NCBI GenBank assembly: GCA_039720395.1
Contig: CM077824.1
Coordinates: forward strand, 29,479,675 to 29,543,674
Length of the DNA stretch: 64,000 nt
Direction: 5' to 3'
DNA from: Liquidambar formosana
Lineage: Eukaryota; Streptophyta; Magnoliopsida; Saxifragales; Altingiaceae
Shown in pieces: positions 1 to 10,951 of this stretch; within the stretch, counting starts at the first letter, position 1, and each line of letters begins with the position of its first letter. Position numbers and translations under genes: made by a program. The notes below the pieces were generated by a model. That model was not told where the DNA came from. It searched no databases and was given only the letters and a program-made list of their open reading frames with translations.

Positions 1-2152
1 ATTTAGTTTCAATTAATCAAATCAATTGAAACATTTAAAGTCCCCTAATTAAACTCTAATATCAAATATTAGAATCTTTTGATTAAACAAAACAATTTTA
101 TTTAATTAAAATTTCCAGATTTTTTATTTAATCCTAAATTGTGTTTTAAACCATTTAAAACAATATAAAATTAATCACTATTAATTAAATAATCAATTTC
201 GGAATTAAATAAAATCATTTTATTAATTAATTAGTGCATTAGGGTTTCCTAAAACCCTAAACCCTAAATGCATTAACTCTAAACCCTAAGTGTAACCCTA
301 ATGCATTAAATGCCTTATGATTGGTCAATTAATGACCAATCATTTAAACCCTAGGTTTATACGGTATTAATGATTAGGATTAGGGTTTAATTAATGCCAC
401 CTAGGATATTAATTACTCCTAATTAATATGCACTAATTAGGGTTTCTAAAACCCTAAACCTTAAACCTATTAAATGCCAATGATTAATTACTAAACCATT
501 AATGATCATGATTGGTCATTAATGACCAATCATTTTAACCCTAGGTTAGACACATTAATTACTAGGTTTAGTTATTAATTAATGCATTAATAGAATTAGG
601 GTTTAATTAATATGAATTAGGGTTTCCTAAACCCTAAACCCTAGACATCATAAATGCACTTAATTATACCCTAATGATTAATAACCATGATTGGTCAATT
701 AATGACCAATCATTAAACATTTTAATTAAGGTAATTAATAGTCAATTAGGGTTTTTAATTAATGCAATTAATGAATTAGGGTTTCATCATTAATGGGAAT
801 TAGGGTTTCCTAAGAAACCCTAAGGCTGCCGCCACCTACAGTGGGCTGCCATGGCTAGCCAAGGCTACCATGGCTTGGCCAGGCCATGGGAGGCCATGGC
901 CAGCAAAGGGGAATTCAAGCTAGGGTTTGGGCCAAGCCCATGGACACGTGTGGAGTGGCCAAGAGGGCTGTCTTCTTCAAAGAACATTAGGGTTTCAAGA
1001 ACCCTTGCTGGCACCACCATGGGAGGACCTCCAAGGTCACAAACGTTTCTAAAACTTAATCAATTCGACTCCACCAACAAAACCAGCTTTTGTATCATGT
1101 CCCTACATGAATTACTAAGCTAATTGAAGTGGTTTGGATGATCAAATCATCCCCAATTGTTCTAAACAATTCAAGAACAGTAGGCTGTCCAGAATTTTGA
1201 CAGCATACTGTCCCTGATCACAAATTGATTCAAAACCCAGCAAGATGATTAATTCAGGTTACCAAATTATTTTTCCTAGCATCCTACATGTCTTAGGAAA
1301 CTAATAAAATTGGTTTCATGCAATTTGGAGTTCCCTAGCTCAAGATATGAACAAAACTCCATTGATGACTTTCTGCAGAAAAACAGCCTGCTGTGTTTTT
1401 CAAGAAATCAAACTTTTTGATTCTTATATGCATCAAGACTCTTATAAAACTTAAAGAAAATCATACATACAATATGTATAATTATCCTATAAAGGATTTA
1501 CATCAATTTTACAGAGATATCATATCAGAACAGTAGCAAGAACCATAGGGTTCTAAAACCCAGATTCGAACTCCATGGTGTTCTTCCCAAACTTTTTGAT
1601 TTGTTTTGATTTCTATGCATCCCTATACTTGAGAAATCACCATAACAACTTTATGTGGATTAATTACAGGCATCTCATGTCTTAATTAAACCAAAACAAA
1701 AACAAAACACAAAAGAGAACAACCTAGGGTTCCAAACCCCAGGTTCGGCCTCCATAGAAGAAACACTGGTTTCTTCTTCTTCTGTATACATCACATGCTT
1801 CTCAAAAATTCCAGAATTAATGTTAGAAGAATATTAGAAGAGGAGAAGAGGGAAAAACAGCCTAGGGTTCAAAACCCCAGGTTCGGCCATGAAGAGGAAA
1901 CCCTAGTTTCCTCCTTCTTCTTCTCCAAAACTGAAACCTATTCAACTCTTTGAATTTCCAGCAGCCCTAAAACACCTTTTAGAAGAGAAATAGAAGAGAA
2001 ATAACCTAGGGTTCATAAACCCCAGGTTCGGCTATGAGAGGGAACCAAGCTTTATGCATGAACAGAATTTTAATTCATTAAACCAATCAATTTACCATGA
2101 ATTACAGCCCACATGCAGTTTGTATTAGGCATAATCATGGCTCTGATACCAC
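1..2152 (-). repeat. Copia-A leader region with telo-box and CCAAT palindrome motifs
   Basis: AT-rich non-coding leader. It has many AAACCCTAA/TTAGGGTTT motifs (for example about 240-300, 430-470 and 600-650) and three near-perfect inverted repeats centred on ATTGGTC...GACCAAT (317-343, 508-533, about 692-718). Closer to the LTR, three to four degenerate copies of a CCTAGGGTTC...CCCCAGGTTCGGC block recur (about 1720-1750, 1860-1890, 2005-2035). Small ORFs here, such as 851-1123, show no homology and no conservation in the second copy. I see no gene. Confidence 0.7.
2139..2152 (-). other. Primer-binding site, tRNA-iMet type (Copia-A copy 1)
   Basis: The plus strand reads GGCTCTGATACCAC. Its complement TGGTATCAGAGCC is the standard plant Copia PBS for initiator tRNA-Met, one base away from the LTR terminus TGTTGGG at 2153. 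Confidence 0.92.
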
Positions 2153-3819
2153 TGTTGGGAATCAAACTAGGGAGGAAAAATACAAAGGCGGAATTTAAAA
2201 TTTTTCCTACGATTCCCAAACCCATGAATCTTAATTATGCTTAATACAAAACAAAAACCCTAACTAGAAGAGGGTAGAATTACTTACAGTTGATTCAAGT
2301 CTTCTCCTTTATGCTCCAAGCTTTGTCTTCTGATTAAGCAGTCCAAGTGCACTGCCTCCAACAGTATCCACACCTAGCTTGAGCAAGTTGTCCTTTCCTT
2401 CTTCTTCCTTAGGGTTGCTAGAGGTGGAGAAGAGGGAGAGAGAGAGAGGGAGAGCTGTGAAAATTTCGGCCAGCACTTGGGAGCCTCCAAGAGTGCATTA
2501 AGTGATGATGTCATCACATCATAAGAGGCTTTAAATAGCCTCCAACTAGGGCCGGCCAAGGGGGGAGTCCAAACCCTAATCTAATTTGTGTAATTACTCT
2601 TAATTACACAATTAGCCCACTAGTTTGCATCAAATACAAATTAGCCCCGTAAAGAACTTTTCTTTAATCACTTATACCCTTTCTCTCATAGACAATCAAG
2701 CTCTCTTAGCATGATCAGTGTGTGACCCATTGGGTTCACATCATCAAGTAGTAGGAACAGCACAAGTTGTGCACAATGGAACACTTTCCATTAAGGGTCT
2801 AATTGAAACTCCTTTCAATTCCTTAATTGATTATAACTCATTTATATCAATTAGGGCTTCTACTAACCATGAGTAACACCTAGCATATGGCTCATGGTGT
2901 GGTCCTTAATGAGGTGAATAGTCATTTACAAAGAACCCTTCTGTTATAGTTTACAGGTTACAATTCCATCCTTCCATCAACACAACGTCTCCAATTGAAC
3001 TAATAGGACATGGAAGTCTGTCAAGTCCCTAGTTCAATTACTTTATACTCATTCATTAATATCAACTCAATGATGAATTTATGGAAACTCCTTTCCATAT
3101 TCATTCTACCATGGGCCCATGGATTTAATGAGTTATATTCAATGAATACTGTATGAGACATTCACTCTCTTTTTCCTGAGAGTGATGGATTCCTTGTTGA
3201 TCACTCACATGCCTTCACACACATAGCAGTAGGGCCAATGAACACCCTTACAGACCCCTGAATAGGATCTGCACTTAGTGTTATCAAACTTCTAAAGCTA
3301 CATGTATAAGACAACCATGGTGTCTCAGGTCTAAGGATTACTTGTACCACTATAACAATGAGAAACTGATTGACAGGCAGGTTAAAACTCCATTCAGTTT
3401 ATCTCATATCTTTGGTCACATTTAGTGTACCTATTCTTATAATAGGCACCCACTTGTTGGTTGTAGTGTCTCCACACAAATAGCTTGAGACTAGCTATCC
3501 TCCTATAGAGTCAACCTAACAAGTGCTAGTCCTATGGTTCATTACTGTCCATCATAGTGAACCTTCAACTAGGAATGATTTAGGAGTTTAGTACAGAGAT
3601 ATATTTAGAGTCTCAAAATTACAACCCTTTGTAATTTCATATTCTCAACTCTAACTCCATGGACATATTATGTAAATATAAATGATGCATATAAACATAA
3701 TAGAATAAGCCCTTTTATTAAATCAATAATAAATGTGACATATATAAATGAAATCAATTGATTGTTCCTAATCCCTAAACAATCATCTCTATGATTGGCT
3801 TTAGGGCATAATCCTAACA
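2153..3819 (-). repeat. Copia-A 5' LTR (copy 1)
   Basis: 1667-bp LTR in reverse orientation, starting TGTTGGGAATC and ending ATAATCCTAACA on the plus strand. It aligns along its length with the LTRs at 36614-38271 and 44648-46305 and with the solo LTR at 62263-63916, but is clearly more diverged, so this is an older insertion. The ORF at 2374-2559 is within LTR sequence and is not a gene. Confidence 0.9.
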
Positions 3820-3822
3820 TAC

Positions 3823-5176
3823 CTCCCAAACAAAGGGCATCCCGCCGAAGTCCTTGGTCACACCGTGTGACATGTCACACATTGTGCGATACATGGTGGC
3901 TAGAGCAGCCCCTCCCCAGTTGAATTTCCTGATTTTGTCAACATCCTCCATGCTTGCAAGAAGACCCAAAGGGGCTAGGTCGCCCGTCCCGGCAAAGAAT
4001 GTGCATGAGATCATGTACAGAAGGAATGCCCTTGCAATGCAATCGGGGCTTGCACCCTCGCACTCCCTTTGTTTGGCAAACTTGTTGAAAAGCCAAGTGC
4101 GGCGCACTGCTTTCTTGATTACCTCAACTTCCATCCCAAGGTAAGCTAAGAGATAATCCTCATCCGTGTGAGCCTCCTCATAGAATTCCAAGCTTTTGCC
4201 TTTAATGCTTAAGCCCGTGATCATGGTGAAGTCCTTGGGGGTTAGTGTCATCTCCCCAAAGCCAAAGTGGAATGTATTGGTGGTGTCCTACCATAGCTCA
4301 GACAAGGCTAGCAAAGCTTGCTTATCACATTGGTCATTCCACAAAGAGTCTAGGAATGGACCAAAACCGGCCTTTTCGACATAGCCCTTGGTAATGGGTT
4401 AGAAGTTTTCCATGTTTCGCCACCATTCAATGAGTCCTTTGACAGAGGACCGAGTGCGCATGTCTTGAAAGTTGGGCTATAGCCATTGAAAATACCTTGA
4501 GAGTTAGTTGAAAGAACATGGAACTAATAAGCTTACACTAGCAATTGGTTTCAAATTGTTTCCTAAAAGGTGTCAAAAAGTTGTCTTTATTCATGAAATG
4601 AATTGCTAATGGATGTTTATGAGTTTACTTGTTCATGTGCCTTAATTTGGCAAGGATTGAACACTTTTTTATCACTTGGGCATTTTATCGAACACTTGGT
4701 GGGTGACACCTCCCAAGCCTTGAAACAAAAGAATTTTGTATGATCAATCCTTGCTAAATCATAGCATATTACTCATTTGAATGTTTACTTGTTGATATAC
4801 CTTGATTTGGTGAAGATTGAACATCTTTATTTCACTTGGGAATTTTATCAAACACTTGGCGGGTGCCATTTTTCAAGCTTTCAAATGAAAAGAATTTGTG
4901 TGTTCAATCCTTGCCAAATCAAGGGATATCACTCAACAACCCAACGGGTATTCAAAAGAAGTAGAAGGGAATGCAATTTCATCAAAAGAATCAAAAGATT
5001 CAAAAGAAAAGTGTTAAGTTGGGTAAACTTACTTCTTGTTGGGAATGGATGAATGAGAGATGCTTATCAGGTTCAAGCAACACCCTATCTTGTGGAGCAT
5101 CATAGAGTGGTGCCTTGTATGTGCTTTTGACCCCATAGAATGGATACTTGGTGCTTGAGTCCTTGCTTGATGACAT
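3823..5176 (-). pseudogene. Antisense plant-mobile-domain gene of Ogre-A, exons 1-2, broken
   Basis: Two exons of the antisense gene seen intact at 49774-52432. Exon 1 (5176-5033, 48 codons, starting MSSSKD) ends at GAA|GTAAGT. Exon 2 (4476-3823, 654 nt) follows an AG acceptor at 4478-4477 and ends GAG|GTA. Both exon lengths equal those of the intact copy (144 and 654 nt) and both introns are phase 0. Recognisable residues include LTPKDFTMITGL, VRRTWLFNKF, AFLLYMISCTFFAG and WGGAALATMYR, typical of the plant mobile domain (aminotransferase-like, PMD). Exon 2 carries two in-frame stops, TAA at 4401-4399 and TAG at 4290-4288 (a Trp in the intact copy). Copia-A has removed everything downstream. 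Confidence 0.82.
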
Positions 5177-5462
5177 CCTTGATGATGGAGTTGGGTTTGT
5201 GAAAAATGGGTTTGATTTGATTTGATTTCCAAAGATGATGTGAATTGGTTGTTTTGATTGTTAAATGGGCTTGATTTGTTGTTGTTTGATGTGCATTTGA
5301 TGTTTGGATTGAATGTTTTTGAAGTAGGAATGAGAGAATGAGAGTTGGAGAGGATAGGATGAGAGTTTAGAAAGAGAAACTCTCTAATTTTCGAGCTAGG
5401 AGAATGTGGGAATGAGGATGCAAGTGTTGGGTTTTTAAAAACCCAGAATTTTTCATAATGGG

Positions 5463-5542
5463 CTCGGGTAACCGTCCCACCCTGGACGGTCAGCCGTCTT
5501 GCCCTGGACGGTTGACCATCTGAGGGCTGATGGTCACCCTAG
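5463..5542 (-). promoter_or_regulatory. 80-bp palindromic module upstream of the antisense PMD gene (Ogre-A)
   Basis: Begins CTCGGGTAACCGTCC and ends GGTCACCCTAG, with inner arms GGACGGTCAGCCGTC and GGACGGTTGACCATC around a GCCCTGG centre. It is exactly 80 bp, like the copies in the LTRs and upstream of the antisense genes of Ogre-E. It lies 287 bp upstream of the PMD start codon (5176), with a TATA-like TTTTTAAAAA about 20 bp toward the gene. Regulatory function is inferred from position only. Confidence 0.55.
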
Positions 5543-5819
5543 CCCGCTTTGCCCTTTTGCCCCGTCTCGCGCGCTTGCGACCTCTAAACTTCTCCAAATT
5601 GACTTTTTGTGCAATCCTTGAGTTATGGGATGAATATATCCCTCAAGTTTATCAAGTTTCAATGAAATTTTTGAATCTTGGGTGATTGTATTCGCCCGCA
5701 TAACGAGGAATTGTAATAGCCATGATAAATGGCTTTCTCATGAAATGAGTTTGGTGTTGAATTGATTGACTTGCAAGTCTTAGAATTCAATTCTCTAGGA
5801 GATGATAGTGATATCGTAT

Positions 5820-6765
5820 CATGTGATAAAGATAATTTCACATGAAATGACTTGCTAATCATGTGATAAAGATAACTTCACATGAAATGACGATTCATAA
5901 GCTATGCTAGTTACGAAGTAACTTGCTATCTTTGTGAAGAGGGCATGAAATGCACTTTGTTTTTCAATTAATCAAAGTTGTATCATGTGATAAAGATAAT
6001 TTCACATGAAATGACATGAAATAAGCTTGATTTCCAATCAATTAACTCTCAATTCAATTTCATTTCATGTGATAAAGATAATTTCACATGAAATGATAAG
6101 TAATGAACTTGATTTCGAGTTGAATGACTCTCAATACATTATCATTTCATGTGATAAAGACAATTTCACATAAAATGAACTTGATTAGGAGTTGAATGAC
6201 TCCTAGTACATTGTCATTCCATGTGATAAGGATAGTTTCACATGAAATGATAAGAAATGAGCTTGATTTTGAATCAATTGACTTGCAATTGGGTCTCATA
6301 TCATGTGATAAAGACAATTTCACATGAAATGACGATTTATGAGTTATGAGATAACTCCCTGTCTTTGTTACTTCCACAGAAAGTGGCACAATTCACATGA
6401 AATGATGATTCATGAGTTATGAAATAACTCCCTGTCTTTGTTGTTTCCACAGAAAGTGGCATAATTTCACATGAAATGATGATTCAAGAGTTATGGAATA
6501 ACTCCCCATCTTTGTTGTTTCCACTGAAAGTGGCATGAAATCATAATTTGATGAGTCATGAGTTATGAAATAACTCACCACATTTGTTATCCCCAGTGAG
6601 ACTGGCATGAAATGCACTTGGTTTTGAATTGATGGACATTCAATTCAAATTTACATGAAATGATGACTTATGAGTTATGAAATAACTCGTTTTGAGAATG
6701 CCAATGAAATTGGTAGAATACCTTGTGATGCACTAGTGCAACTAGCTTTGCATCATGAGAAGACC
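5820..6765 (+). repeat. Hairpin-repeat array in the Ogre-A 3' untranslated region
   Basis: Two classes of inverted repeat alternate. Class I: about seven copies (near 5822, 5862, 5982, 6064, 6146, 6218 and 6301) of arms related to CATTTCATGTGA and TCACATGAAATG around an 11-nt loop TAAAGATAATT. Class II: short perfect stems closed by a three-base loop of form GNR, e.g. AGTTAC-GAA-GTAACT (5909-5923), GAGTTAT-GAG-ATAACTC (6341-6357), the same stem with GAA (6414-6430, 6560-6576, 6672-6688) or GGA (6488-6504), CCACT-GAA-AGTGG (6521-6533), CCAGT-GAG-ACTGG (6593-6605), CCAAT-GAA-ATTGG (6701-6713) and CTAGT-GCA-ACTAG (6733-6745). The short ORFs here are by-products of the repeats. Confidence 0.8.
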
Positions 6766-7159
6766 ATGTGGATATCACTAATGCAATTAGTGCATGGTAA
6801 AGGCATTTGCATGAGCGCACCAACGAAGTTGGCATGCATAGAAATGCATTCAATTCTTTGCTTCGATGAAATCGTCGCATGTTTGGATATGACGAAGTCT
6901 ATCCTTATGGTTCTATTTGAGTTTGTTGGTATTAATGAGATTAACCCATCAAACAAAAATGTGTTGTTATATCACTAATGCAATTAGTGCATGGTGCAGG
7001 CATTTGCATGAGCACACCAACGAAGTTGGCATGCATAGAAATGCGTTCAATTTTTTGCTTCGATGAAATCGTCGCATGCTCGGATATGACGAAGTCTATC
7101 CTTTTGGTTCCATTTGAGTTTGTTGGTATTAATGAGATTAATCCATCAAACAAAAATGG
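6766..7159 (+). repeat. 197-bp tandem duplication containing mini-hairpins
   Basis: Two adjacent copies of a 197-bp unit (about 6766-6962 and 6963-7159) with few differences. Each copy holds the same ordered hairpins: CACTAAT-GCA-ATTAGTG (6776, 6973), CCAAC-GAA-GTTGG (6820, 7017), CGAT-GAA-ATCG (6864, 7061), GAC-GAA-GTC (6891, 7088) and TTAAT-GAG-ATTAA (6932, 7129). This fits the known tendency of Tat/Ogre 3' untranslated regions to generate tandem arrays. Confidence 0.85.
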
Positions 7160-7174
7160 GTTGTTCTTTGATCA

Positions 7175-7214
7175 TTGGCTCACAAGTGAAACTTGTTCAC
7201 CAATGAGGGGCTTC
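7175..7214 (+). promoter_or_regulatory. 3'-LTR-proximal hairpin and polypurine-like tract (Ogre-A)
   Basis: Outer arms TCATTGG/CCAATGA enclose ACAAGT-GAA-ACTTGT (7182-7196). The purine-rich ATGAGGGG and CTTC then abut the LTR start TGTCACACCCC at 7215. The same arrangement occurs at 54497-54537 in Ogre-E with an A:T to G:C change at the base of the inner stem. Confidence 0.6.
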
Positions 7215-10200
7215 TGTCACACCCCATTTTTGTCACCTTAGCTAGGACATATCATTTCATGTAGGATTTTGAGTCCTTTTTGAGTCTAGTCTTTTGCATT
7301 GAGTTTCTATGGCGTTGAATATCATGTGTATGAATTTTGGAGTGATTTGGAGTTCATCTCGATAGTCAATAAGAACTTTTGCGACTTTAAGGGCATAATC
7401 GTCTTTTAAGTCGTATATTTTCTATTTGACTTTGGAATGAATCTCGAGTCATTCTATTGAGTTCATATGGTTATATAGAGTCCATATAGAGGTTCAATTT
7501 CATGAATTAATGGTTTAAGATCAATTCGGCTCGTAATGGTTCGGGTTGGCTAAAAGACCCTTTCTTGGTTTGCTCAAATTGACTCATAAGACCCAATCAA
7601 TTTTCTCTCATTTAACTTCAATTGGGCTTTATTTATGTCCTAAACATGTTTAGAAAGATCAATTTTCGATTGGGAAAGCATTTGGTTCGACATTGTGTAC
7701 AAACCTAGCTTAGCGACGGTGAAGCACCATAGTTAACCACCTTTGTAAAACCTAACCATGCACCCATGGTTGAGGATTTTTGTCCTAAAATGCCTAAAAA
7801 TGTGTTCCCCTTCGAAACACGGTCGTTTTGGCTTTTATTTCATCAAAATCGGACTTAATTTGAAGATTTTAGGACTTCTGAAGCAAGTAGAAGTCAAAAC
7901 CGAAGCGGAAATAGAGGACCCTCGGGTAACCGTCCGGGGCTGGACGGTCAGCCGTCCAAGCCCAGATGGCTAACCGTCCAGGCCTAGTTGGTCACCCGAG
8001 GAATCCTCTTTTAACTCGAACTCTGACTCTATCTTCCCTCTTTTGACGGTTTCCTCCGCCAAAACAACTTGTTTGAGCTTAAGAGTGTGTAGGTTTGAGT
8101 TGTTTGAGCACCAAGAGAGTCTCTAATAGCCCTAGGATCATTGTTTAATGAATTAATCTTAGCCATTGGTTTAGGGGGTCAGTTCTCTATATAAAGGACA
8201 TGATATTCAGCACATAGGGGGAGGTTAATTGCACTTTACACTTAGAGAGAGAGGGAGCTACAAGTTTGGAGAGCTAGAAGGACTTCAAAAGGAGGCTCTT
8301 CAACCCCAAGCAAGCAAGGAAACAAGAGGTTTGAAGACAAGGAAGAGTCTACAAGAGGTAAGCCTATCCCTTCAATGCTGAACATGAATTTCTGCTTCTC
8401 CTTCTTCTCTTTCTTCTTCTTCTTTTAAGATAGTTATGGTGCATGAGATTGTTCTTCTTATGGATGGAATTCAATGTTTATGTGATGTTATATGAATGAT
8501 TTTAGGATAGTTTATGGCTTTATATGCTTGATAATCCCTGGTTTACCAAGGATTTGATAGCCTTATTCGTTCTATCCTCTTAAATCATGCATAGTTCACA
8601 TGTTTAGGTTGCTATGATTATTATCATGAATTGATGCTCCTGTTAGTCAATATATGTTATATGAATGATATTCATGATAATTTGAGCATGTCTTAGAGTT
8701 GTTTCATAAGTTTTAATGCATAGTTGTGAGATTAGGGTTTCGATAACCCTGAAATCGCGTAGGTCTTATACAGCATGCTTAGCTTAGTTTTTTGAGTAGT
8801 TTCTCATCATAGTCATTCTATATATGCTGCATATAGTTGAATCATGCTAGGTTTGCATTCATATAGTATATTTTATAGGTTTTTGGAGATATTATCCTTT
8901 TTTAAGGATAATTATCCTTTTCGTTGAGTGAGGTTTCGCATGAGAGCTTTCTGTGATGTGTTTAAGCATGAAATCACTTCTATTATGTTCTAGGGTATAT
9001 ATTTTACGTAGGATATGTTGATTGCACCTCCCCATAATGACTTTTTTACGTGAAATTATCTTAGGATAGTTTTGCTTAAGAAAGCTCGCCGTAGGGAGGC
9101 CTATTTTCATATTTTACATAAATATCATCTTTTTGGTTAGAACGTGCTTTGTTATCATGTTTATTGATGTTATTGGAGTCTCTTATGCTTGTTAGTGTGT
9201 CTCTGATAGGTTCTTATGCATGTTAGTCGAGTCATTGCATGTAGGATTGAGTTAGAGTCCATAGTTATTCCTTATTCTTGTTGTTTGCATGATTAATGGA
9301 TGATTTTAGGTCTTGTCAAGGTTCTGTCCAGATTTGCATATTGCTTTCTTTGCATGATTGTGTGCACTTGTAAGGGTGCAAACAGGTACAATGCTTGTCC
9401 TATTGAAAATAGGGCTGCTATGGTCTGAAATGGCTAATGCTAGGAGCTTGTGTGCTCAGGTAAGTAGGGTTTGAAGGTGCCCCAATTCACCTTTCTTTTT
9501 CTTTCTTTTCTCTTCTCCCTCCTAGGGTTACTTCTTAATATGGACGTATGGTGTTTATCAAGGGTTTCTTTCAATAATAAATTCTAGTTTTTATCAAAAT
9601 TTTCCTCTTGTGGAAGTTTTCAGTTTTGGACTAAATCAATGTATTTTCAAATAAGGAAACCTAGGGTTTTTACCATAGGTTTGTATTAGGTTGTAACCCT
9701 ATTCTATTCGAACTACGTGGACTTTGATCCATGTATTTCGCTGCATGGTACGTAGGCGCTCTTCGTGAGGCTCAAGTCCGTTCTAGGATCCAAGTATCCT
9801 AGGCTTTTTTCTTTTCTTTTCTTTTTTTTTTTCTGTTTTGTTGTATTTGAGTGATTGTGCATGAGATGATTGGATGAAATATATGATATACATGCTGCCT
9901 TGTGATGATATATGATGATATTTGAGTGGAAAAGATCTTAAGTTAGCCCAATCAAATTAAGAGACCAACTCGGGCGATGTGGGTGCCTATGGGCTTTTGC
10001 CCAGAACCTTCCCATGTCGTAACTTAGCCCCCGGATCCAATTTTCTGGTTTCAAAGACTTTGCTTTTCCTTTAATGGAGTCATGTGGTTTTGAAAATAAA
10101 ACATTTTTACGGTTTTCCTCTTTTCCTTAAAAATTGAGGTGGCGACTCCTTTTTGTTTGTTGTCTTTCACACCTATCATTTTGCCAAACCCTTATAAGCT

Positions 10201-10224
10201 CCGCGCTTTTTTTGTGGGTTCACA
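7215..10224 (+). repeat. Ogre-A 3' LTR
   Basis: 3010-bp LTR, TGTCACACCCC...GGGTTCACA, alignable with the 3261-bp LTRs of Ogre-E but substantially diverged. It contains the 80-bp palindromic module (7921-8000), a TATA box TATATAAA near 8188-8195 (188 bp downstream of the palindrome, the same spacing as in Ogre-E), and the conserved GTACGTAGGCGCTCTTCGTG block near 9750. ORFs inside it have no coding homology. Confidence 0.88.
7921..8000 (+). promoter_or_regulatory. 80-bp palindromic module in Ogre-A LTR
   Basis: CTCGGGTAACCGTCC at the left and GTTGGTCACCCGAG at the right. The inner repeat GGACGGTCAGCCGTCC has CGTCC/GGACG stems where Ogre-E has CGCCC/GGGCG, so sequence differs while pairing is kept. 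It lies 188 bp upstream of the TATA box. Confidence 0.65.
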
Positions 10225-10934
10225 TCTACCTTGTGATAAAGGAAGAGAATGTTCCATTCACCGCTTGTTTAGTAGTCTCTAAATCCCTACGAGTCACATC
10301 CACATTTGTGTTGCATTTGTAATGATTTGTGAATTCATTGCAGACGTCGTCCCAAGTCTTAGTTCTAGATTCTTCAAAAGCCAAAACTACTTCAATGCAA
10401 AGCTAACCAGCGACTCATGAAACATTTGGGACAACAATAATCATTAGCCTCATGGGGATGCATAGCTCGCACATATATCTTCAAGTGAGTTTTAGGATAA
10501 CCTGTACCATCAAACTTCTCTAGCTCAGGCATTTTGAATTGGAGTGGAATACGAGCCTTTGGAAACAAAGATAAAGTGCGCACATCCACTATATCATCAG
10601 GCCTGTGGATCCCCTTCAAAGTCCACTCTAAAGCTTCCACTTTATTAGCCAACACGGTCGAATCTTCTCTTGATGCAATCTTAGACTCCCTTTCTTTAGT
10701 CTTAGGTGGTTCCTCCCCTTCTCTTCTAGGGTCCTTAGTGGATTCAGAATCATTAGACCCATGATAATTGTCAAAAGTGGGGCCCTTAGATTTGGGTTTT
10801 GAAATTTTCTATTGGATTTCCTGGGCCATCTTCAACGCGGTCTCGGATACCATCATGGTGTGGTCATGCTTCTCTATTATTTTTCTTAGACAAACCTTAA
10901 GATTGAACGTAGAATTGCTAGTTCCTTCGGCCAT
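10225..10934 (-). pseudogene. Ogre-B gag pseudogene (N-terminal part)
   Basis: The minus-strand ATG at 10934 opens a reading frame starting MAEGTSNS, matching the N-terminus of the Ogre-E gag (31082). A TAG at 10811-10809 interrupts it. Conserved stretches follow: KVEALEWTLKGIHRPDD, TLSLFPKARIPLQFKMPELE and FDGTGYPKTHLK. After HPHEAND the frame shifts, and WDDVCNEF and VDVTRRDLETTKQ resume in another frame before a stop at the junction with Ogre-A. In an intact element this protein would form the capsid particle. Here it is non-functional. Confidence 0.85.
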
Positions 10935-10951
10935 CTTAAGTTCAAAGTTAG

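Larger units (their letters stand above)
1..3819 (-). mobile_element. Copia-A element, copy 1 (partial, left end outside window)
   Basis: Minus-strand Ty1/Copia-type element cut by the left window edge. Reading leftward on the minus strand it shows its 5' LTR (2153-3819), a primer-binding site complementary to initiator tRNA-Met (2139-2152) and about 2.1 kb of untranslated leader that matches 38272-40350 of the complete copy at 36614-46305. No gag or pol is reached. The right boundary CCTAACA at 3819 abuts TACCT (3820-3824), the probable target duplication, whose partner lies outside. The insertion sits three bases beyond the 5' splice site of an antisense plant-mobile-domain exon of the host Ogre-like element. 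Confidence 0.88.
3820..10224 (+). mobile_element. Ogre-A: Ty3/Gypsy Tat-Ogre-like element, 3' portion
   Basis: The 3' third of an Ogre-like element in plus orientation. It has antisense plant-mobile-domain exons (3823-5176), an 80-bp palindrome (5463-5542), a hairpin-rich 3' untranslated region (5820-7214) and the 3' LTR (7215-10224). Order and exon sizes match the complete Ogre-E (27074-57798), so it is the same lineage but an older copy. Its 5' part lies left of the window, beyond the inserted Copia-A. On the right it meets the gag of a minus-strand relative at 10225, so it probably inserted into that gag; TCTAC (10225-10229) would be its target duplication (inference, the partner is not visible). 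Confidence 0.82.

Noticed and set aside
239..300. Telomere or interstitial telomeric array
   Set aside because: Only one to three AAACCCTAA units in a row, interspersed with other sequence and repeated in the Copia-A leader elsewhere.
5820..7159. CRISPR-like array of regularly repeated hairpins
   Set aside because: Plant retrotransposon 3' region, irregular spacing, no unique spacers of constant length, no cas genes.
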